Positions 58,101 to 64,000 of a stretch of 64,000 bases of DNA are shown in pieces; position 1 is the first letter of the stretch; every line of letters starts with the position of its first letter. This DNA comes from Sthenelais limicola. Taxonomy: Eukaryota > Annelida > Polychaeta > Phyllodocida > Sigalionidae. The position numbers and the translations under genes are program-made. The notes beneath the pieces are model-generated. The model did not search any database, had not been told where the DNA came from, and worked only from the letters and a program-made list of their open reading frames with translations. Where the stretch lies: the NCBI GenBank assembly GCA_942159475.1, contig OW804096.1, positions 134,034,941 to 134,098,940 on the forward strand. Reading direction: 5' to 3'.

Positions 58101-58526
58101 CAAATTGACGTGTAAATTTTTAGTCATTATCTACTGTATTGCGAGAGCACTAACACTCCATGATAGTGGCAAAGTGACTTCTCCTTTTATCTATGTATCT
58201 TATATTATTATTTTATCCTATATTATTTTCCTCTTCCTCCTTCTCTTTCTTGTCTTTCCTTCCGTAATTACTCTTAATACTGTAAAAAATACGAGGAACA
58301 CTAACACTCCGAGCAAGTGGCAAAGTGCAACCTCTGATAGCAATGTATCAAACCAATGTATACCACCTTTCTTAATCAAACCTTTTGTTGTATATAATAT
58401 GTACACAGTACGACAAATAATGTAAATTGTATGCATTCCGTTTTAGCTGGGGCTCGTGAAAAACCCTATTTTTGGGATTTTGCACACCCAGTATAAATAA
58501 ATTGTAAAAAAAAAAAAAAAAAAAAA
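55104..58526 (+). mobile_element. 5'-truncated LINE of the CR1/Jockey group, nested in the GPCR gene
   Basis: A 3.4-kb insertion opposite in sense to the receptor. It starts abruptly inside an endonuclease coding frame, has one long ORF and a 3' UTR of about 690 bp, and ends in 21 A residues (58506-58526). The left flank is CTACACTCAAA and the right flank CCTGGTTTGG. No target duplication is obvious, beyond A residues that cannot be told apart from the tail. ORF1 and the first part of the endonuclease are missing, so this copy cannot move by itself. Confidence 0.88.
55105..57819 (+). CDS. LINE endonuclease/reverse transcriptase, N-terminally truncated
   Basis: The frame is open for about 904 residues from the 5' junction to TAA; the first Met is at 55252. 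The N-terminal part is an APE-type endonuclease remnant (GDFNINYTD, then STIDHIYTN and FSDHELIF). The reverse transcriptase follows: PLFKNGNPNKINNYRPIALL, QYGFRPGHSTVDA, FIDFRKAFDLVNH, GVPQGSIIGPLMF and the catalytic SLYADDTLLY. The C-terminus has the R-S-W-N-E-L pattern of CR1/Jockey elements. The protein primes reverse transcription of its own RNA at a nicked target. The frame has no stop or shift, so the insertion is young. Frames on the opposite strand within it are shadows. Confidence 0.9.
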   Translation: MNDSELAIPGYTLCRLDRSWNVPDNPSPKKGGGVAFYINSKIDFSSLDDMNISSSDIECAWIRLNIENTKPIYVGSLYKPPTGNTTNLTTYLTDCLNRITTNKKAEIFLLGDFNINYTDKSSNEKKLLKSLQTDFNLKQLITSPTRYHLNKDNVLLGSTIDHIYTNSEIILDSGVIHLNFSDHELIFTTRKKSKIKIERVLKWTRSIRNLNINEFIHKLRNEYPWETFLNIQCPNEAWELIINRITSLLNKMAPLKRSQTRINNDPWITPEIIDKLKDKNRARKKAIKSKSPIDWEISKSLNKQAKKSLFNAKKSFISNELNHNRRDPKKFWELINSISHTNNRASSINLTDTSNEPIEHKKLPNYINNYFATIASNLTEGVLPNWSPQTQPAQTSLHEISTTELEVRSLLKKIESSKSSSIEHLPNTILKPALLILCKEFTHCINLSFRTAIFPEKWKLAKLIPLFKNGNPNKINNYRPIALLPTPSKIIERIVHERIYNYLEMYNILDTHQYGFRPGHSTVDAISKFTDEVSWSLDSNIDTLISFIDFRKAFDLVNHTILTSKLNHAGIKGPLLCWCKSYLQDRNQITIVNNTLSDKAPTTTGVPQGSIIGPLMFILFINDITHNITNTRISLYADDTLLYTHGKILDNLYANMQKSIDSLHAWCKNNLFLVNTAKSNIMYISRSKQNRKLCKEKKILYQDRQLKLVPTYKYLGFLIDDKMSFKPHTNQSIKTIAYKTHQFHKIRKYIDPQTALTIYKMKILPYFDYCDIILHDSNTQLMQKLQRLQNKSLKIALDLPLDTPTNLLHEQTKIPLLENRRKTHLRALAFKRSKDPNLRNNPTRPTRGNEGITLKTPRFHTKHGQNTIHIKCARSWNELSARQRSIGTIEAFKPNQKIWLKTLF

Positions 58527-58906
58527 CCTGGTTTGGAGATAAGAACCACAATTACAGACAAAACTGAGAACGTACATAATCACCACAAGGCGATAAATAG
58601 AACCCAGGGTAAAATCTTGGAATTTGAACGGCCTGCAGACGCATAGGAACCTCTCGTAAGCAATGAGAACAAGATTGTAAGCCGATATGAAAGCCATCTG
58701 CCAGTATATGGCTTGGCTGTGCCACACCTGACACAGAAAGGCATCAAGACCATGAATCCCAGGCACCCAATTGGGAGGTGTGACCAGAATTATTCCAGCA
58801 AAAACGCAGACAATGGTGTCAACAAATGACTGATGACGCAGCAGCCAAGCGATGGTCTCCCCAAACCTGGCTCCATGTTTGGTGAGGGTGATCAGTGTGG
58901 CTATAT

Positions 58907-59315
58907 GTGATGCGTTCCAGGAAAATGAGTCATAAGTCGCAAAATGGATATTTTTCAAAGTGGTCTATTTATGATATATCTTTGTTGGAATATTCTAATT
59001 ATTGGGGTGTTTGATGCCCCTAGTAACCTTAATACGTGTACAAAATTTCAAGGTGATGTATTAAATATATCTATGCTTTTCTAAGGTCATCCTATGGAGT
59101 ATATTTAGGTACATTATTAGTAATTATCCACCCATAAGTATTAATAGCTTTTTAAAAAAAAAAATAAAGATATCAAACTTAAAATATAGAAACACTACTT
59201 TGATGTCCTATTGTTTACTACCATTAGAATCGGCTTGATCTCATCTTTTCAAATATAATGTTATCTCAAAATCCCTTTTTTGCGACTTGTGACTCATATT
59301 CCTGAAACACATCAC
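58907..59315 (-). mobile_element. MITE family B, copy B15, inside the GPCR coding sequence
   Basis: 409 bp, both terminal repeats intact, exact ATAT duplication (58903-58906 and 59316-59319). Removing it with one ATAT turns the receptor reading into GFLANIATLITLTKHGARF, a smooth TM1. The best single proof in the window of the family's ends and its 4-bp duplication. Confidence 0.93.
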
Positions 59316-59810
59316 ATATTGGCCAGGAAGCCTATAATGGTCATTACCAGCTGGCTGTTGTCTATGATAGCATTAAATAGACTGTTCTCGTCTTCTGTGC
59401 CTGATATGTTGGTGCTATGGGTGGTGTTGATGTTGTTGTTTGTGAGGGAGGGTGGGGACACAGAGGTGGCTGAAGTACCATTTGGTGTGAGAATCAGGAG
59501 ACCTCTTGTTTCCATGGTGATCCCTGGGAGAGAGGAATGGAAGGTGAATAGCCGGAGAAGAGGTGACCCAGACATATATACATCAATAGGGGAGTTGCAT
59601 GTCTCACTGCGCATGTCTACTGCAGTGCATGCTGGGATGGATTCTGGTGAAATCTGACATACAAATATTTGGCAATATTTTATCGAAAATTCCAAGAATG
59701 TTTTCACCAATATGTTAGCTTGTATAGATCATCTATGAAAAATCAAATGCATGATGGGAAAGACGCCCCTATTATATAAATTACTTAGCAGGGAGTGCAG
59801 CCCGATTCTT

Positions 59811-60075
59811 AATAGGGGATTTTCATTGCCGCCATTTTTTATCTTGATTCGCATAGAATTATGGGACTAATGGTACAGTGTAAAATCTAAATAAATCATG
59901 TCATGTTCAGCCTGGCGTATTTATCAATGCTCTAATGTTCATCTTTCCAAAATCATTCATTTGGTTTTCGTAGATCATTTACATGAAATGAATTATATCA
60001 GTGAAAACATTCATTTTTCGATAAAAATATTGCTTAATTTTTGTATGTCAGATTCAGCCAAATCCATCCATCCAA
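59811..60075 (+). repeat. Dispersed repeat K, copy 2
   Basis: AATAGGGGATTTTCATTGCC and GAATTATGGGACTAATGGTA match 41975-42112. TTTTTCGATAAAAATATTG and CAAATCCATCC match further blocks at 42350-42410. The rest of 60080-60355 shows nothing. Confidence 0.6.
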
Positions 60076-60360
60076 ATCCAATTAATCATTATATAAAATA
60101 TCGCAGTTTCACAAAGCAATTTGAATTTCTTTTGAAATTAATCAATGTTATCAATGTTTAATAGTAATTGAAACACTCAAATAATGAATAAACGAAAACC
60201 AGGAATTTTGATAAAAATGTTATATATTAAGGATAGTCTACCTACCTTTACTGAAAGATATATTTTTACCAATTCCTCCCAAATATTAGAAATCTTGTGC
60301 AACTCATAGGGTCTCGTCCTGAGCTTTATATGGTGCATTACCATTGTCCATTCACATTAA

Positions 60361-61006
60361 GGTCAGATTTTCAGAAAATGTACAATTGGCAGCTGCACAC
60401 ATTTAGTAAATTCTTCTAAATTAAGCTGAAATTTGGTCAATACTAGGTAAATTCGAGTATATTTGGCATTGCATTGATTCTAGCAATCTGTTTTGTTAGG
60501 TTGAACTGTATTTTGAACTTTATATCCGTCTGAAATTTGGGTTATTTGAGAGGATTGGCGAAGTTGAATTGTTGCTATCTCAAATACTGCTATTCGATCT
60601 AGCCGCCGCCTAATGTTTAAATTTGGAACTAATCCAGACGCAACACATTCTTCCTCCGCTATGTCCAGCTATGGTCAAATGCTAGGGAGATGGTGACGCT
60701 CAATGGTTCTGCGTACTCCAAAGCTTACAGAAAATTATGTATTTGAGGTATAAAATAATGTTATATATCAGAAGAATCGCAATGATATCAGCAACGCACA
60801 GGTCTTCGAATTTCTTTAATTGATTAAAAAATAGTAAAACGGCAGTCAATTGTCTAACAAATGTTTTGTTTTAGCACTGAAACCGGAAGCTTTGTTGACC
60901 GCTTCTGGGTAGCGGTGGGAGCGACAATTATCGCTGGTGTTAAATTCGCACACCACACACTGTAATCGAGATAACGAGAATTGTACATTTTCTGAAAATC
61001 TGACCC
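60361..61006 (+). mobile_element. MITE family A, copy A36, split by another element
   Basis: The left 212 bp (60361-60572) and right 29 bp (60978-61006) together make a normal plus-orientation A copy with ATTA on both sides. The break is at GAATTGT within the right terminal repeat. Confidence 0.88.
60573..60977. mobile_element. 405-bp element inserted in MITE A36, 7-bp target duplication
   Basis: GAATTGT stands on both sides (60566-60572, 60978-60984). The termini GCTATCTCAAATAC and, inverted, GTTATCTCGATTAC agree at 11 of 14 positions. The interior is less AT-rich, with CTAGCCGCCGCC and GGTAGCGGTGGGAGCG. Part of it recurs at 50400-50510. Duplication size and short imperfect termini resemble hAT- or Mutator-like non-autonomous elements, but this is inference. 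Confidence 0.7.
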
Positions 61007-61196
61007 ATTAAAGATTTTAGGGATTAGTTCTTTAAGTTTCTCCTTAACCTCGCACCTAACACCCCTGGGAGCCAGCAACAGCCTTTTGCATAAGAAATCC
61101 TGACTTAAAGTGCTCTTTGCTACGCTATTATTCCCTGCTTAGGTGGGAATAATCCTACTGTAGTACTGTAATCCTACTGTAGTAATGGGTCAGATT

Positions 61197-61432
61197 TTCA
61201 GAAAATGTACAATTTACCTTCACCAATTCCCCCAAATAACCCGAATTGCAGACGAAAATAAAGTCCAAAAATACAGTTCAATCTAACCTAACAGATTGCT
61301 AGACTAAATGCAATGCCGAATATACTCGAATTTCCCTAGTATTGGCCAAATTGCAGCCTAATTTAGCAGAATTTACTAAAAGTACACAGCTGCCAATTGT
61401 ACATTTTCTGAAAATCTGACCCATATGCAAAT
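61197..61432 (-). mobile_element. MITE family A, copy A37
   Basis: Minus orientation, complete. Flanks TAAT and ATAT. Only 10 bp from B16. A tandem AATCCTACTGTAGTA phrase precedes it. Confidence 0.88.
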
Positions 61433-61442
61433 GTGATGTGTT

Positions 61443-61773
61443 ATATGAAAATGAGTGACATGCAGCAAAACATGGCTTTTGAAATACCATCATATTTGAA
61501 AAGATGAGATCAAGCCGATTCTAATGATAGTAAACAGTAGGACATCTAATATGTATTTCTAGATTTTAAGTGTGATATTTTTATTATTGAAAACAATGTT
61601 TCTAGTATTTTGGGGTGAGCAATTACTAGTAAAGTAGCTTAATATATTCATTACGATGACCTTAGAAATGCATGGATATATTTATTACATTCCCACAAAT
61701 ATATCCTGTGAATAAATCGCTTTGAAAAAAGACAATTTTGCGACTTATGACTCATTTTCTTACAACACAACAC
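61443..61773 (+). mobile_element. MITE family B, copy B16
   Basis: Plus orientation, shortened to 331 bp by an internal deletion, exact AAAT duplication. Confidence 0.9.
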
Positions 61774-61784
61774 AAATTAGCACT

Positions 61785-61905
61785 ATCTTGTATACAAAGT
61801 TTCTTTCCTAAATGTTTCATACTGGTCAGCTTCTTAGCAAGGAAAGGAAGCTAAGGAAGGAAAATGTTAAGTAAGGATTTGTTATGCAACAGACCCCTAC
61901 AGAGT
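61785..61905. repeat. Fragment of the GTTGCATAACAAATCC family
   Basis: CTTAGCAAGGAAAGGAAGCT and TTAAGTAAGGATTTGTTATG match the right part of the 21110-21775 element. A left-part match lies at 61080-61160, so A37 and B16 may have landed inside one copy. Confidence 0.55.
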
Positions 61906-62009
61906 TAAGTGGGATCACTTTAGTATTTCTTGTATGGAAATGTTCGCCCTGTAAGAATGGTTCGGTGGGACCCAGTTGGGAATAATTATGGGCGTGGCAA
62001 TTATATCTT

Positions 62010-62226
62010 GGCTCAGATTTTCAGAAAATGTACAATTGGCAGCTGTACACATTTAGTACTTTCTGCTAAATCAGGCTGAAATTTGGCCAATACTAGGTAA
62101 ATTCGAGAATATTCGGATTCTAACAATCTGTTCGGTTAGGTTTACCTGTATTTCAAACCTGATTTTTGTCTTGATTTAGGATTATTTGAGAGGATTCGTG
62201 AAGGCGAATTGTACATTTTCTGACCC
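62010..62226 (+). mobile_element. MITE family A, copy A38
   Basis: Plus orientation. The right terminal repeat has an internal 11-bp deletion (ACATTTTC joins TGACCC). Confidence 0.85.
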
Positions 62227-62591
62227 AGTTACGTTTTCCACTCGTTAAAATACATTGATGTCACGTTCCCTACCAGCTGATTGTTCCAGGGTTAAGATAT
62301 GTATTTCATTTATTTATTTATTTCAAATATCAGTTTACTATTAAACGTGATTTATGATTGAAAGCTCCTAGCCCACACTTTACCGAATGTATGAACATGC
62401 ATGTGTATAACCCACAGGGGCCTGAACCTTTACCAACATTACAGCACTAGTATAATCCCCATATGCCCCGCCCTTTTTTACTTCCCTGGGGCATCAGGGT
62501 TAATATAGCAGAGGAAAGAAGCAGTATTTTGCCACTGTTGTGTAAAGCTTTGCTCTGAGGTCCCGATGTATAGCCATACTTAGTTTGTGAA

Positions 62592-62815
62592 GGTCAAGTC
62601 GTCAAGAAATGTACAATTCGCCTTCACAAATCTTCCCAATTAAACCAAATTTAAGATAATGAGACAGTTCAACATAACCAAACAGAACATTAGAATTCAG
62701 ACAATACAAAATATACTCAAATATATATACAGCATTTATCATTTCTCAGCTTAATTTAGCAATTTTCACTAAATGTGTAGAGCTGGCGATTGTACATTTT
62801 CTGACAACGTGACCC
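62592..62815 (-). mobile_element. MITE family A, copy A39
   Basis: Minus orientation, diverged termini (GGTCAAGTCGTCAAGAAAT). Confidence 0.8.
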
Positions 62816-62819
62816 ACAT

Positions 62820-63710
62820 GATGCATCTGCCAGGCTGGTTGATTTCTTTCAACTCTCCACATAAAAGACCTTTATAAACCTCCATTGATAGATTTGTCCC
62901 TCAGGTTTAGAACACCTATCCATAGTTCTTGGCTTATGTTGATCTCTTTACTAAAATGTACTGAAAAGCTAGAAAACATTTTTTTAACAAATCTTATTTG
63001 ACAATATTTCACAACGTGATACCTTTCAATACCAAGATATAAAATATATACACATATGTAGTGTTCTTCCAACACAACCCAGGTTCGGACTTAGCAAAGA
63101 ACAACCAGAACAGGTTTATTCTCACACCCCTCCGCCGTCCTCTTGCCTGAAACTAGGCACAGAGGGTTCCTAGGAATAGTTTAGCTCCCTAAGAGATCAA
63201 GGTGTTTAATAGAAACATACAGCCTACATTATTAGATATTCTATGCTGAACACAACATGTTTTCCCATAGATTTTACACTACTGTACAAACCACAAAACT
63301 CACCACTCTGGGCTGCCACCTGCCGCCACATATGAAAAGTAAAACAGCTAAACAAAGTTCAAAATCGACGGTTATAGGACTGAATAAATCATTGAATTGA
63401 CAACTTTAGCAAACTTGTCATTATCTGAGAGACTGATTGTAGGTTTTGGTAACCTACAATCATTTTGGCTGTGAAGGCAATTACAAGAAAAACGTGCAAT
63501 ATCAACAATAATTTATTAGGTCACTTGGGAAGGCAGCTTTGAAATATAATACTCTGTTGTGTTAATAAAAGTCCAATGAGCGTACTTCTCTATGTATATA
63601 CCCTTTCAGAAACATTTCTTCCTATACTGCCTTCTATATATATACTCGTTTCATATTATACTATAACATCAACAAAAAATAATTTCTATTTTTATTATTT
63701 TATTTATTAT
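62820..63710. other. No feature recognised
   Basis: About 0.9 kb without a supported gene. A 17-bp inverted pair (TGATTGTAGGTTTTGGT / AACCTACAATCA) lies at 63433-63463. Confidence 0.4.
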
Positions 63711-63714
63711 TATT

Positions 63715-63815
63715 GGAGAATTGCAACATTTATGGTAGGACGATTACTAGTAAAGTAGCTAAATATACTCCATAGGATGACCTTAGAAACGCAAGGATAT
63801 ATTTAATAAAATTAA
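63715..63815 (+). mobile_element. MITE family B fragment
   Basis: ATTACTAGTAAAGTAGCTAA, ATACTCCATAGGATGACCTT and GAAACGCAAGGATATATTTA are interior B phrases. Neither terminus is present. Confidence 0.7.
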
Positions 63816-64000
63816 AAATAAATATTTAAGGCTAAAAACATGCCATATCAATCGGTCATATTGATGACGAATTGGTCATGGTTGTCTCAGTTTGATTATT
63901 AATTATGTTTGTAAAATTTGAAGTTCTCGGTTATTTCGTAGTCAGATGAAAGGTAATGACCCAGTAAAACACTTATCGGATTGATCTAAAATACGCCCAG

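Larger units (their letters stand above)
54603..59710 (-). pseudogene. Rhodopsin-like GPCR gene broken by two transposons
   Basis: Three minus-strand blocks: 59710-59316, 58902-58527, 55103-54603. Joined after removal of a MITE and a LINE they give one open frame of about 423 residues ending in TAG, with no other damage. Block 1 is an extracellular N-terminus with N-glycosylation sites (NGTS, NTTH, NISG) and the start of TM1 (IIGFLAN). Block 2 runs TM1 to TM4, with the loop-1 cysteine (DAFLCQVW) and YERFLCV in place of DRY. Block 3 runs loop 2 to the tail, with TM5 and TM6 and the TM7 NPFVY motif (NPxxY). The ligand is unknown. The start at 59710 is provisional; an acceptor-like TGTATGTCAG near 59655 could mean an upstream exon. 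As it stands the gene cannot make a seven-helix protein, unless the insertions are absent from another allele. Confidence 0.82.

Overview
The window is AT-rich animal nuclear DNA. Coding sequence is split into short exons with GT/AG introns, and most of the rest is transposon-derived. The gene families, the tRNA-type SINEs and the (CTCA)n-tailed SINE-like repeats suit a marine invertebrate, possibly a lophotrochozoan, but I cannot name the species. There are no operons, no Shine-Dalgarno sites and no CRISPR array. || Three gene loci stand out. (1) 816-5998 (+): a nine-exon gene for an IS630/Tc1-type DDE transposase-like protein. The exons join in phase to an open 494-residue frame with an HTH region and a D, D, E triad, which is unusual for a superfamily whose transposases usually have few or no introns. 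(2) 36731-50697 (+): a complete 14-exon cytochrome P450 of the CYP3 clan, 508 residues, with membrane anchor, WxxxR, AGFDT, ESLR, PERF and the heme cysteine loop. (3) 59710-54603 (-): a rhodopsin-like G-protein-coupled receptor broken by two transposons, a 409-bp MITE in TM1 and a 3.4-kb 5'-truncated LINE in extracellular loop 2. Removing both restores one open frame of about 423 residues. || Between the genes lies a dense transposon graveyard. MITE family A (about 235 bp, termini GGGTCAG...CTGACCC, 4-bp target duplications) has about 38 full or partial copies. MITE family B (about 405 bp, inverted repeats of roughly 40 bp beginning GTGATG, 4-bp A/T duplications) has about 18. Several copies are nested in each other. 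Other material includes small inverted-repeat elements (4.3, 21.4, 22.8, 32.9, 38.8 and 60.6 kb), LINE fragments (35.7, 46.4, 47.3 and 48.3 kb), SINE-like repeats, a 38-bp minisatellite of about 22 copies (11.0-11.8 kb), a 77-bp array (9.5 kb), a 110-bp array (6.8 kb) that carries a scrap of the transposase gene, and a 140-bp array (12.1-13.3 kb) hit three times by family A. || Layout: 0-6 kb transposase-like gene; 6-14 kb tandem arrays and MITEs; 14-36 kb MITE-rich intergenic DNA with no gene I could establish; 36.7-50.7 kb P450; 51-54 kb SINE and short repeats; 54.6-59.7 kb broken receptor with its inserted LINE; 59.7-64 kb further MITEs. The three genes show no evident functional link.
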